40,901 bases of DNA from JBEEJL01 sp049698095 (lineage in GTDB: Bacteria; Pseudomonadota; Gammaproteobacteria; Burkholderiales; JBEEJL01), in contig JBAVXA010000019.1 of NCBI GenBank assembly GCA_049698095.1, positions 1 through 40,901 of the forward strand. The letters run 5' to 3'. How positions within the stretch are numbered: position 1 is the first letter of the stretch; every line of letters begins with the position of its first letter. Position numbers and translations under genes: made by a program. Shown here in pieces: positions 1 to 8,140 of this stretch. The notes under the pieces were generated by a model. That model was not told where the DNA came from, did no database searches, and saw only the letters and a program-made list of their open reading frames with translations.

Positions 1-184
1 AAATGCCTTCAGGTGGATCGATACCGGGCAAGTCGATGTCGAGCAGAATAATGCGCGGCCTGAACTTCTCCAGGGCGGTGCACAGACCGGCAAGATCGGT
101 TACCGTTTGGACAACGGCCAAAGACGCCGTAGCGGAGGCGGCTCGGGCGCGCGTATCGGGTGAATGGCTGGCGATGAGAATCAT
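1..184 (-). CDS. Response regulator, N-terminal receiver fragment (cut by window edge)
   Basis: Only the first 61 codons are present; the gene runs off the left edge. The translation starts MILIASHSPDTRARA and contains LLDIDLPG, the usual receiver core in which Asp49 would be the phosphoacceptor and Pro53-Gly54 follow. The acidic pair normally found after the first strand (DD or ED) is not seen; Ser-His stands there, so Mg2+ binding may be altered. The ATG lies 6 nt after the stop of the HlyD-type adaptor, so the gene is probably the third cistron of the type I secretion operon. A LuxR-type output domain would be usual, but it lies outside the window and is not shown by the sequence. Confidence 0.7.
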   Translation of the reverse strand, partial: MILIASHSPDTRARAASATASLAVVQTVTDLAGLCTALEKFRPRIILLDIDLPGIDPPEGI

Positions 185-190
185 GTCGGC

Positions 191-1624
191 TTATCTCTCA
201 CGCAGTGCCGTTTGCTTCGATTTAATAATCGGCTTGAGCAAATATTGCAGCACGGTTTTCTTGCCGGTCTGGATATCCACGGTCGCGATCATGCCGGGCA
301 AAATCGGCAACACGTCGCCCCGGCCGGAAAATTTATTTTGCGTGGTGCGCACGCGGATGCGGTAAAAACTTTCGGGTCTTTCGCCCGGTCGCTGGGGGTC
401 GAGCGTGTCGGCGCTGATGTGCTCCAGCGTGGCCGGGAAACCGCCGTAAATGGAAAAATCGTAAGCGGATAATTTGACCATGGCTTGCTGGCCGGGATGC
501 AAAAACGCAATATCGGCCGGGCGCACTTTGGCTTCAACCAATAGCCAGTCGTCGGCCGGCACGATTTCCATCAAATCCATTCCGGGTTGTACCACGCCGC
601 CGACAGTGTTCACTTTGATTTGTTTCACCACCCCCGCGAGCGGCGCTTTCACCAGGGTGCGTACGACGCGATCTTCGTTGGCCGTATTGGCTGCGCTGAG
701 AGCGGTTTGTTCGGCTCTCGCCTGATTCAAATCTTTCATCGCCTCAGCTTTGAATCTTGTATTTAACTCATTAATTTTATTAATTATTTCTTGTTGCGCG
801 GCTTCGAGGCGGGGGAGTGCCAGTTGCGTCGCGTCCATGTCGCCTTTGATGTCGTTGACGCCGCGCTCAAGTTTCAATAATTCCACTTCCGACACCACGC
901 CTTGCTGCGCCATCGGCCGCGTCATTTGCAATTCCTGATTGGCCAGGCTGTAACTTTGCCTGAGCTGGACCAGCCGCGAACGCTTTTCGGTAATTTCCTG
1001 TTTACGCTGTTCGGCCTGTTGCTGGAGGATAGTGAGGTTCGCCTGCAGGCCGAGCTTGCGCGAATCGAATAAGGCTTTTTCTTCTGCCACTAATTTGGCG
1101 TGGCTGGTTTGCAATTCTGCCGGCGCGACAAATGGCGTGCCGTTGGCCTCGGCGGCCAGACGGGCGATGCGCGCGAGTTGCGTGTAGTCCTTTGCCTGAC
1201 CTTCGCGGAACGACGCCGCGAAGCGCTTGTCGTCAATGCGCATCAGCGGCTGGTCCTTTAACACGGTGTCGCCTTCCTTGACCAGAATTTCCGACACAAT
1301 GCCGCCTTCCAGGTTTTGCACAATCTGTACCTGGCTCGACGGAATAACTTTGCCTTCGCCAACCGTGACTTCATCCAAGGTCGCCCAGTTGGCCCAGGCC
1401 AATGCCGCGGCGAAAAATAATACAGTGGTGAGCAATATCCAGTGGGTAAAGTGACGCGGGCGCTCGAGCGCTGCGGCGTGGCCGGTGCGAATAAACTCGC
1501 TGTCTTCCTGCCGCGGAACTATCGGCTTCGGTTTGAACGGCGTGATGCTCCCCTGTGCGGGTGCGACGACATCGGTTTCGTCGACCGGTAGCTTGATCAT
1601 GGAAGATTCAGACGGATGGGACAT
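191..1624 (-). CDS. Type I secretion periplasmic adaptor, HlyD family
   Basis: 477 residues. It links the inner-membrane ABC exporter to an outer-membrane TolC-type channel. A cytoplasmic N-terminus is followed by one membrane segment at about 61-80 (HWILLTTVLFFAAALAWANW), a lipoyl-like half motif (NLEGGIVSEILVKEGDTV), a long heptad-rich coiled coil, then the second lipoyl half (VKAPLAGVVKQIKV) and a beta-barrel C-terminus, the normal HlyD/LapC order and length. The start at 1624 is chosen because GGGAGG lies about 8 nt upstream; an upstream ATG at 1678 would overlap the ABC gene much more. It overlaps the exporter gene by 17 nt, which suggests coupling. The stretch EIINKINELN in the coiled coil is encoded by one of the dispersed AT-rich elements. 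The substrate is not identifiable here. Confidence 0.93.
   Translation of the reverse strand: MSHPSESSMIKLPVDETDVVAPAQGSITPFKPKPIVPRQEDSEFIRTGHAAALERPRHFTHWILLTTVLFFAAALAWANWATLDEVTVGEGKVIPSSQVQIVQNLEGGIVSEILVKEGDTVLKDQPLMRIDDKRFAASFREGQAKDYTQLARIARLAAEANGTPFVAPAELQTSHAKLVAEEKALFDSRKLGLQANLTILQQQAEQRKQEITEKRSRLVQLRQSYSLANQELQMTRPMAQQGVVSEVELLKLERGVNDIKGDMDATQLALPRLEAAQQEIINKINELNTRFKAEAMKDLNQARAEQTALSAANTANEDRVVRTLVKAPLAGVVKQIKVNTVGGVVQPGMDLMEIVPADDWLLVEAKVRPADIAFLHPGQQAMVKLSAYDFSIYGGFPATLEHISADTLDPQRPGERPESFYRIRVRTTQNKFSGRGDVLPILPGMIATVDIQTGKKTVLQYLLKPIIKSKQTALRER
763..776 (-). promoter_or_regulatory. IHF-like AT-rich element, near match
   Basis: Minus strand reads AATTAATGAGTTAA, one base from the IHF consensus WATCAANNNNTTR, with an A/T tract upstream (AATAATTAATAA). 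It lies inside the HlyD coding sequence and encodes NKINEL, the same residues as the copy at 34815. Confidence 0.4.
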
Positions 1625-3782
1625 GGATTTTCCCTCCCGCCAAGGCGGCCAATACTTGATCCTTGGGGCCATCGGCAATGACGCAACCGCTATCGAGCAC
1701 GATCAGGCGATCGACTAACGAGAGCAGCGATGCGCGATGGGTGACGACGACTAATGTTCGGGTACCCAAATTGGCGGCGAGGCGCGCTTTGAATAATTCC
1801 TCGGAGCGGCTGTCCATGGCGCTGCTCGGTTCGTCGAGCATTAACAAAGGCGGGTTGAGCAATTCGGCGCGCGCAATCGCGATCGCCTGGCGCTGCCCGC
1901 CGGACAATCCTTCGCCACGTTCGCCGACTTGCAGGTCGAAACCGTTCGGCAAACGATTTACAAATTCAGTCACGCCGGAAATTTCCGCGGCCCGCAAAAT
2001 CGCCGCATCTTCTGCGTGCGGCGCGCCGAGGCAGATGTTGTCGCGCACCGAGCCGTAAAATAACAGGATATCCTGCGGCACATAGCCGATATCGCGTCGT
2101 AGCGCGGCCGGGTCGATCTGACGCAATTCGGCGCCGTCGATCAGTATTGACCCGTTTTTCGGCGGATATAATCCCAGCACCAGTTTTTCGACAGTCGTTT
2201 TGCCCGAGCCCACGCGGCCGATCAGGCCAACGCGTTCACCCGGTTGGATTTTAAACGTCACGTCGACCAGCGCATCGCTTTCCTGGCCAGGGTAGGCAAA
2301 ACTGACATTTTTGAATTCGATGCCGCCTTCCAGTTTGGGCCGCTGCAAAAAGTCTTTGCCTTCGGGTCGTTCAACCGGCAGATGCATCAGGCGATCGATC
2401 GAGGCAAGCGCGTTGCGCGATTGATGATAGCGCGTGAGCAGTGCCGCCAATTGCGACAACGGTGCTAACGCACGGCCGGTAAGAATCGTGCAGGCAATCA
2501 ACGCACCCATCGAAAGCTTGTCGTCGACGATCAAATACACGCCCATGATGATCACGCCGATATTGGCCGCCTGCTGCGCAAACATGGAGAAATTGACGCC
2601 GACGGCCGACAGCAGGCGCGATTTTAATCCCATGCTGCCCATGTTCCTGATTACCTGTTCCCATTTACGTTGCGCGGGGCCTTCGGCGCCCATGACTTTA
2701 ATGGTCTCCAATCCGACCAGGGTTTCGATCAGCGATGCCTGCCGTTGCGAGGCCAGCCGCATATTAGCCTGTACCACGCGCGAAATCGGACCCTGCAGCA
2801 GCAACGACACCATGAGAATAATCGGTATAGCGACGACGACGATCCATGCGATGGGCCCACCGATCCAGAACAGCGCGGCGATAAACAGCAGCACAAACGG
2901 CAAATCGATCAGCGTGGTAATGGTCGCGGAAGTGAGGAATTCGCGCACGCCCTCAAACTCCTGCAGGCTGCTGGCAAACGCACCGACGGAGCCGGGGCGC
3001 GACTGCATTTGCAGACCGAGCACACGCTGGAAAATGCTCGAAGACAAGCTGGCGTCGATACGCTTACCGGCCACATCGATGAAATAACCGCGCAGCACAC
3101 GCATAAAAAAATCGAAGCCGATAACAATCATCGCGCCAATACTAAGCGCCCAGAGCGTTTCGATGCCGTGAGTGGGCACCACGCGGTCGTATACATTCAT
3201 GGCGAACAACGGCATCACCAGAGCGAAAATATTGATTAGCAATGACGCCACCGCTACTTCGCCATAGAGCGGCCACGAGCGCAGCAAAATGCTCCAGAAC
3301 CAGTTGCGCGGATCAGGGGTCACGCTGTCGGCGCTGCGCGCGTCGAGGTTGGCGGTGCTGCTGACCAGAATTGCGTAGCCGGTATGGCGCTCGGCCAGTT
3401 CGTGTAGCGCGACCTCGCGTTCTCCGATCCCGGATTCGGGGAAAACGACCATCGCAAGTTCGGGCGAACTGCGGCGCACCAGCACGCAGGCCTCGCCGCC
3501 GCTCAGCAGCAAAACTGCCGGCAGGATTAGGTCTGAGAGGGCATTGACCGGCCGTTTGGTGATTTTTGCGCTCAAACCCGCGCGTGTCGCCGCGCGGACG
3601 AATAGATCCGGTGTCAGGCGATTGTTTTCCAGCGGCATGCCGGCGAGCAGGGTTTCGGCTGAAACCGGCTTGCCGAGGCGCTTGGCCAGGACCATGAGGC
3701 AGCCGAGCAGCGGATCGGTTGTTTCAGGCGAAGTTTTCGGCGGATGCCAGGATTCGGTCGCGACCAGCGTTGGAGAAGGCAT
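1608..3782 (-). CDS. Type I secretion ABC transporter/ATPase, LssB/LapB-like
   Basis: 724 residues; exports a protein substrate in one step together with the adjacent HlyD protein. Domain order: degenerate C39 peptidase-like domain (about 20-140), ABC transmembrane domain (about 165-460), nucleotide-binding domain (about 485-720). Walker A is GRVGSGKTT (522-530), signature LSGGQ (626-630), Walker B LLMLDE (646-651), H-loop His682. In the C39-like part the segment DPLLGCL aligns with DCGxACL of true peptidases, so the catalytic Cys is replaced by Pro24 and the catalytic His region reads LPAVLLL. It should bind but not cleave its substrate, as in RTX/LapA-type systems that use C-terminal signals. 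It is the first gene of the minus-strand operon; 176 bp separate it from the TonB receptor behind it. Confidence 0.94.
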   Translation of the reverse strand: MPSPTLVATESWHPPKTSPETTDPLLGCLMVLAKRLGKPVSAETLLAGMPLENNRLTPDLFVRAATRAGLSAKITKRPVNALSDLILPAVLLLSGGEACVLVRRSSPELAMVVFPESGIGEREVALHELAERHTGYAILVSSTANLDARSADSVTPDPRNWFWSILLRSWPLYGEVAVASLLINIFALVMPLFAMNVYDRVVPTHGIETLWALSIGAMIVIGFDFFMRVLRGYFIDVAGKRIDASLSSSIFQRVLGLQMQSRPGSVGAFASSLQEFEGVREFLTSATITTLIDLPFVLLFIAALFWIGGPIAWIVVVAIPIILMVSLLLQGPISRVVQANMRLASQRQASLIETLVGLETIKVMGAEGPAQRKWEQVIRNMGSMGLKSRLLSAVGVNFSMFAQQAANIGVIIMGVYLIVDDKLSMGALIACTILTGRALAPLSQLAALLTRYHQSRNALASIDRLMHLPVERPEGKDFLQRPKLEGGIEFKNVSFAYPGQESDALVDVTFKIQPGERVGLIGRVGSGKTTVEKLVLGLYPPKNGSILIDGAELRQIDPAALRRDIGYVPQDILLFYGSVRDNICLGAPHAEDAAILRAAEISGVTEFVNRLPNGFDLQVGERGEGLSGGQRQAIAIARAELLNPPLLMLDEPSSAMDSRSEELFKARLAANLGTRTLVVVTHRASLLSLVDRLIVLDSGCVIADGPKDQVLAALAGGKIHVPSV

Positions 3783-3899
3783 GTAGTGTTATTCGTCCTG
3801 CAAGATGCAGGCAGCCCCGATAAAAATTAATTTGAACCGGAAGCCTAACCGGCAAGTCAGCGAAAAGCTGTGCAGTAGAACACACTAAGGGTGCGCGGG

Positions 3900-3931
3900 A
3901 AAAAATGCCACCGGTTATGAAGCCGGTGGCA
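3900..3931 (-). terminator. Rho-independent terminator of the TonB receptor gene
   Basis: Perfect 9-bp stem TGCCACCGG/CCGGTGGCA (3906-3914 with 3923-3931), 8-nt loop, followed on the minus strand by six T. It lies 28 nt after the receptor stop codon. Confidence 0.85.
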
Positions 3932-3946
3932 ACAAGGAGAACTTCT

Positions 3947-3960
3947 ATAACCTATTGATT
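3947..3960 (-). promoter_or_regulatory. IHF-consensus-like AT-rich element
   Basis: Minus strand AATCAATAGGTTAT is an exact WATCAANNNNTTR match and identical to the copy at 13394. It overlaps the TAA stop of the TonB receptor and sits just before its terminator, so it is not a promoter element for that gene. Confidence 0.6.
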
Positions 3961-6178
3961 AAAAAGAATATTTTCCGTTAATGCCAATCAGATTATTCCG
4001 GCGCGGCGCGGGCTCAAAAAAGCGCCCGTTGGCCTCATTGACGATGACGGAGCCGGCGTATTTTTCTTCAAGTAAATTGTCGACCCGCGCGAAAACGCCG
4101 AGATCCCAGTTGCCGGATTTGATACGGTAACCACCGCGCAGATTGATGACGTAATTGCCATTGGCAGCGTCGCTGTTCACGTCGTTGACATACACTTTTG
4201 TCGCGACCCGAGCTTCAACGGCGGCGTGAAATCCCGTGTCCGATTGCTTCCAGGATATTTCGCCGTAAGCGGTCGACGCCGGCGCACCGGGAAGAATATT
4301 GTTGCCGCGGACATTGGTAACTGTCGGCGCGGCAGAAGCGCGGTAGCTGAATCCGCGCGAAAAGCGCGCATCGAGGTAAGTCAGCGCGGCGTATGCGCGG
4401 TAACCGCCGCCAAGATTGGCGTCGACTGCCAGTTCCATCCCCTGGCGGCGCGTTTCCGCCGCATTCTGAAACGTGGCACGGCCGCTGGCGTTGGTGCGCG
4501 GCAGGATTTCATTGTCGGTGAGAATATAGAAAACAGCGGTGTTGACGCGTACGTTGTCGCCGATTCGATGTTTCAAGCCCGCTTCATAGTTGCGGCTGGT
4601 ACTCGGCTTGAGGTCAAAATTGAGTCCGGAAAGCAGCACGCCCGCCGCGTCGGCTTTGTAGGCGAGTTCGGCAAAGGTGGGCGTTTCGAATCCTTTGCCG
4701 AAGTTGGCGTATACATTGGTTTGCGTGCTGACTTTATATAGCACGCCCAAAACCGGATTGGTGTGCGTGTATTCCACACTTCCGCTATCGTCGCCGTTCA
4801 CCGGGCCGCCTGGTGTCGCCGCCGGCGCGGTGAAATAATCCTGCGATTTAAACTTGACTTTACTATGGCGCACGCCGGCAACGATATTCCAGTCTTTGGT
4901 CGGCTGCCATTCGAATTGCGCGTAGGGGTCGAGGTTTTCCACGCTGTCGTCTTCGCTGCGGCGCAGGTTGCCCTGTACGCCGAGCACCTGCGCGCTGCCC
5001 GTGCCGGTGAAATTTTCGTAGCCACTGCGCCGTTCCTTGGATTTATCCACATCCACGCCGGCCGTCAGTACCAGCGGCGCGGCGAACTGGTGCGTCCAGC
5101 GAATATTCGCGCCGTTGAAGGTGCGGTCGAGATCGACCACGCCGCCGGAATTCGTCGCGGGTACCTGGGCGCCCGGTGTGAGAGCGAGGAATTGGGTGAT
5201 TCCACGCGTGCCACTGTAGGCGACGAGGCGCAATGTATCGTTCACGCCGAGGCGATGTTCGTAGACCAATCCGCCTTGCTTGTTTTCTATATTCTTCCGC
5301 GTGTCGTAGGTGATTGCGAGCGGATCCACCTGACGCGGGTTGGCGGTGAACTGCGCGCGCGTGAGGCCCAGCGGGTCCTGCGTCCACGGTTGCTTGAGCG
5401 AATTCGCCACCAACGACAGGGTCGCGTTGTCAAATGTATATTTGAGTTTGGCGTTAACGTGATCGCGCGTGGCGGCAGAATGATCGCGGTAGCCATCGGT
5501 TTCGAAGCGCGACGCGTCAATCATGTAATTGAACGGGCCGGCATTTCCGCCGAATTTCAGGTCGACGCGCTGGCTGTCAAAGCTGCCGCGCCAGGCGTTC
5601 AGGCTCACTGTCGGTTGCGCCGGGCCGTCCTCGCTGAAGGCCTGGATCACGCCGCCGGAGGAGTTGCCGTAAATTGCCGAGAACGGGCCGCGCAGCACTT
5701 CAATGCGCTTGGCCGATGAGAGCGAAATCGTCGCGCCTTGCCCCTGGCCGTCCGGCATGGTCGCCGGAACGTCATCCGCAATCAGGCGGATGCCGCGCAC
5801 GCCGAAGGTTGATCGGCTGCCAAAACCGCGCGAAGAAATCTGTAAATCCTGCGCGTAGTTTTGCCGGTTGCCGACGACTAAGCCGGGGACGCGCTGCAAT
5901 GCTTCGGATAAATTGACTTGCGGCTGACCGTCCTGAATTTCGCTGATATTGATCGAATCAATCGATGCCGGAATGTCGAAACCCAATTGAGCGCGTCTGG
6001 TCGCCGTAACCACGACGGGTTCAACGCTTTCAACCCTGCCAGCGCCGTCGCTCGTGGTTTGCGCATAAGCCGCGCATGGCACAAGAGTTGCGAGGACAGC
6101 AACTGTCAGCGGTCTGCGCAATTGAAACTTTGGGCGTTGCATGAGGGATGGAGTCGAAAACGGATTCGAAGCGCGCAT
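3959..6178 (-). CDS. TonB-dependent outer-membrane receptor, YncD/FecA-like
   Basis: 739 residues. Energy-dependent uptake of a ligand, probably a metal chelate, across the outer membrane. A signal peptide ends near AAYA|Q (39/40). The plug domain follows (about 55-165: VVVTATR, LSEALQRVPGL, SRGFGSRSTFGVRG, MPDGQGQ, IEVLRGPFSAIYG), then a 22-strand barrel ending in the terminal aromatic ...GKYSF. The plug segment with MPDGQGQ recalls E. coli YncD and relatives; the ligand cannot be read from sequence. CAGGA lies about 6 nt before the chosen ATG; a second ATG at codon 13 would still leave a signal peptide. It is divergent from the SoxY-like gene across 151 bp and ends at a strong terminator. 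Confidence 0.92.
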   Translation of the reverse strand: MRASNPFSTPSLMQRPKFQLRRPLTVAVLATLVPCAAYAQTTSDGAGRVESVEPVVVTATRRAQLGFDIPASIDSINISEIQDGQPQVNLSEALQRVPGLVVGNRQNYAQDLQISSRGFGSRSTFGVRGIRLIADDVPATMPDGQGQGATISLSSAKRIEVLRGPFSAIYGNSSGGVIQAFSEDGPAQPTVSLNAWRGSFDSQRVDLKFGGNAGPFNYMIDASRFETDGYRDHSAATRDHVNAKLKYTFDNATLSLVANSLKQPWTQDPLGLTRAQFTANPRQVDPLAITYDTRKNIENKQGGLVYEHRLGVNDTLRLVAYSGTRGITQFLALTPGAQVPATNSGGVVDLDRTFNGANIRWTHQFAAPLVLTAGVDVDKSKERRSGYENFTGTGSAQVLGVQGNLRRSEDDSVENLDPYAQFEWQPTKDWNIVAGVRHSKVKFKSQDYFTAPAATPGGPVNGDDSGSVEYTHTNPVLGVLYKVSTQTNVYANFGKGFETPTFAELAYKADAAGVLLSGLNFDLKPSTSRNYEAGLKHRIGDNVRVNTAVFYILTDNEILPRTNASGRATFQNAAETRRQGMELAVDANLGGGYRAYAALTYLDARFSRGFSYRASAAPTVTNVRGNNILPGAPASTAYGEISWKQSDTGFHAAVEARVATKVYVNDVNSDAANGNYVINLRGGYRIKSGNWDLGVFARVDNLLEEKYAGSVIVNEANGRFFEPAPRRNNLIGINGKYSF

Positions 6179-6329
6179 ATTGTTCCTGACGTTGGAGGGT
6201 GGGAGAGGCGGTTTGTATTATTGATCAGCTGTGCGATGATAAACACAACTTACTCCGCGACCAAGACAATTTGCCTAATGGTTTTCATGATTTTTTGCCG
6301 GATCACCGGTTGCCCACTGGACTCAGACA

Positions 6330-6713
6330 ATGCGAAGTAAAAGTTATTATATTAATCAATTAGTTATATTACTTATTGGAGTGGCGTATTTGGCCAGTTC
6401 GCTCCACGCCGAACCAAAGACGGGCGACGATCCGCTGAAATCCGTGTTATGGGACTGGCTGAAGAAAGAGCATTTCGGCAACGCCGCAGTTATGTTCGAC
6501 GACCGCGTCAAAGTCATCGCCCCCGCGGTGGCGGAAGACTCGATGAATGTGCCGGTGGCGGTTTCTGTCGAAGGTTTGGCTGACGTTCAGGAAGTGAAAG
6601 TGCTCGGCGATTTGAATCCGATAAAAAAGGTCCTGCAGTTTTACCCGGAGAAAACCAAACCCTATCTTGCATTCAAAAAAATCCCCGCCATGAGCGGGGA
6701 TTTTTCTCGCTGA
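6330..6713 (+). CDS. Truncated SoxY-like carrier protein (probable remnant)
   Basis: 127 residues with a signal peptide (cleavage near SSLHA|EP, 27/28). The mature part (DPLKSVLWDWLKKEHFG, VMFDDRVKVIAPAVAEDS, VPVAVSV, DLNPIKKVLQFYPEKTKPYLAFK) closely follows the SoxY half of the SoxYZ-like carriers associated with quinoprotein (PQQ) dehydrogenases. Those proteins run to roughly 250 residues with a SoxZ half and a cysteine-containing carrier end. Here homology stops after KPYLAFK; the last codons are read from a terminator hairpin, so the carrier Cys and SoxZ half are absent. No quinoprotein dehydrogenase gene is nearby. A 3'-deleted remnant is most likely, though the frame is intact and a short functional product cannot be excluded. 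No strong ribosome binding site is visible. Confidence 0.6.
   Translation: MRSKSYYINQLVILLIGVAYLASSLHAEPKTGDDPLKSVLWDWLKKEHFGNAAVMFDDRVKVIAPAVAEDSMNVPVAVSVEGLADVQEVKVLGDLNPIKKVLQFYPEKTKPYLAFKKIPAMSGDFSR
6353..6366 (+). promoter_or_regulatory. IHF-consensus-like AT-rich element
   Basis: AATCAATTAGTTAT, an exact WATCAANNNNTTR match. It lies inside the signal peptide of the SoxY-like gene and encodes NQLVI. Confidence 0.55.
6675..6705. terminator. Bidirectional rho-independent terminator
   Basis: Perfect stem ATCCCCGC/GCGGGGAT (6681-6688 with 6694-6701), 5-nt loop CATGA, flanked by six A before and four T after. It can serve the plus-strand SoxY-like gene, whose last codons overlap it, and the minus-strand DUF1501 gene that ends at 6729. 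Confidence 0.88.
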
Positions 6714-6728
6714 ACATCAGCCAGCCGC

Positions 6729-8138
6729 CTACGCCATGAATCCCAGGTTGGCGTTTGAAAAATTGCCCAGGTTAGGCATCACGTATTGCATATCCGACGC
6801 GGAGACGCCAAACCAGCTCGCGAGCGTCGCCGCGTATTGGTCGGCCGACGTTTTTGGCAGCCAGCGCCCTTCGCTCGAGACGTCGTCAGGGCTTGCGCTA
6901 CCCAAGCCCAGCGTCGGGAACGTGCCGTAGGTCGTGCCGCCCTTTACCGCGCCGCCGATAATCAAATGGTGGTTACCCCATGCGTGATCGCTGCCATTGC
7001 CCGCTGCAGGTTGCAGGGTGCGACCAAAATCGCTTTGGGTGAAGGTCGTGACATTATTCGTCATGCCGATTTTTTCCATGGCATCGTGAAATGCCTTTAG
7101 CGATGGACCAAGTTGTGCGAGCAGGTTCTGCTGCTGATTGGGTTGGCCGGCGTGGGTATCGAAGCCGCCCAGCTGCACGAAGAATATTTGCCGCTTCAAT
7201 CCGAGTGAACCACTGGCTTCGATGACTTTTGCCACTTGCAGCAACTGACGCGCGAAATTGCCGTTGAATACCGGGTTGGTCGCACCGTTGAAAAATGGCG
7301 CCGAAAGCGTATTCGCGTTGGTTAATACGCTGCTGATGGCGACGCCCGCATCGATAGAGGCCTTGGTGATGTCGGCCGCGCCGCGGACCAACGCCGCATC
7401 TCGGTCGATCGCGAGCAATTCCTGCAGGGCATCGTAGCGTGCCTTGTGTGCAGGGCTGTAGTAGCTGCCGGGCTTATCGCCGAACCCGCTTAGCCCGAAG
7501 CCGCCGTTAGACGGAATGGTCAACGGGCTGGTGTTTTCGCCCGACATGAAAAGCGACGAGCCGGATGCCGAAATGATCATCGGGATTGGCCCGCTGCCGT
7601 TAACCACACTCAGCCGGTCGGCGATACGTCCCCCCCAGCCGCTACGCGAATATCCGGATGCAATTCCGCTTTGCCATTCCTGCTGCTGGTCCGAATGGGA
7701 AAACAGGTTTTCCGGCTTGGCGCTGCGGGCGGCAGATTTGTATTCGGCCACGGATTTGAACGGTTGGACCAGGGTGCCGACATTAAACAAGGCCGCCATT
7801 TTCCCGGCGCTGTATAACGGCGCGAGGTCGACGAGCGCCGGATGCAGGCCGAATTCGGCCGCACTGCCCCCGGGCGGCGTGAGCAATTGTGCGCCGGTCG
7901 GCATCGCAAGGCCAATGTCGTTCGTGGTGCGCACTTTAGCGTAATCCGCGTAACGCGCATCGACCGGAATAATCGTATTGTTACCGTCGTTTCCACCATA
8001 AAGAAAAACGCATACCAGTGCCTTGTAATCGCCGGGAGCGGTTTGCGCCAGCGCGTTTAACGCACTGAAATATTCGAGACTGGAAACCGCGCCGATCGCC
8101 CCGATGCGGAGCAGAAATTCTCTGCGTGTCGTACCCAT
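6729..8138 (-). CDS. Tat-exported DUF1501 protein (sulfatase-like fold)
   Basis: 469 residues. The N-terminus MGTTRREFLLRIGAIGAVSS is a twin-arginine signal ending near ALNALA, so the protein is exported folded, usually a sign of a cofactor or metal. The body carries the family motifs VCVFLYGGNDGNNTI, LGGFDTHAGQ, TFTQSDFGRT and SDHAWGNHHLIIGG; the family is distantly related to alkaline phosphatase/sulfatase folds but its reaction is not established. GGAG 8 nt upstream supports this start, 2 nt after the stop of the DUF1800 gene. The DUF1800-DUF1501 pair is found in many bacteria and the two products probably act together in the envelope. Confidence 0.9.
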   Translation of the reverse strand: MGTTRREFLLRIGAIGAVSSLEYFSALNALAQTAPGDYKALVCVFLYGGNDGNNTIIPVDARYADYAKVRTTNDIGLAMPTGAQLLTPPGGSAAEFGLHPALVDLAPLYSAGKMAALFNVGTLVQPFKSVAEYKSAARSAKPENLFSHSDQQQEWQSGIASGYSRSGWGGRIADRLSVVNGSGPIPMIISASGSSLFMSGENTSPLTIPSNGGFGLSGFGDKPGSYYSPAHKARYDALQELLAIDRDAALVRGAADITKASIDAGVAISSVLTNANTLSAPFFNGATNPVFNGNFARQLLQVAKVIEASGSLGLKRQIFFVQLGGFDTHAGQPNQQQNLLAQLGPSLKAFHDAMEKIGMTNNVTTFTQSDFGRTLQPAAGNGSDHAWGNHHLIIGGAVKGGTTYGTFPTLGLGSASPDDVSSEGRWLPKTSADQYAATLASWFGVSASDMQYVMPNLGNFSNANLGFMA

Positions 8139-8140
8139 AT

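Noticed and set aside
353..381. Extra residues between the I-site-like RGED and GGDEF of the EAL protein as a novelty (protein positions)
   Set aside because: A similar spacer is common in GGDEF-EAL proteins of proteobacteria, so it is noted only in the gene entry.
4763..5719. 318-codon open frame on the plus strand within the TonB receptor gene
   Set aside because: It is a shadow of a strongly supported minus-strand receptor; composition is Arg/Ala/Val-rich with no recognisable domain or ribosome site.
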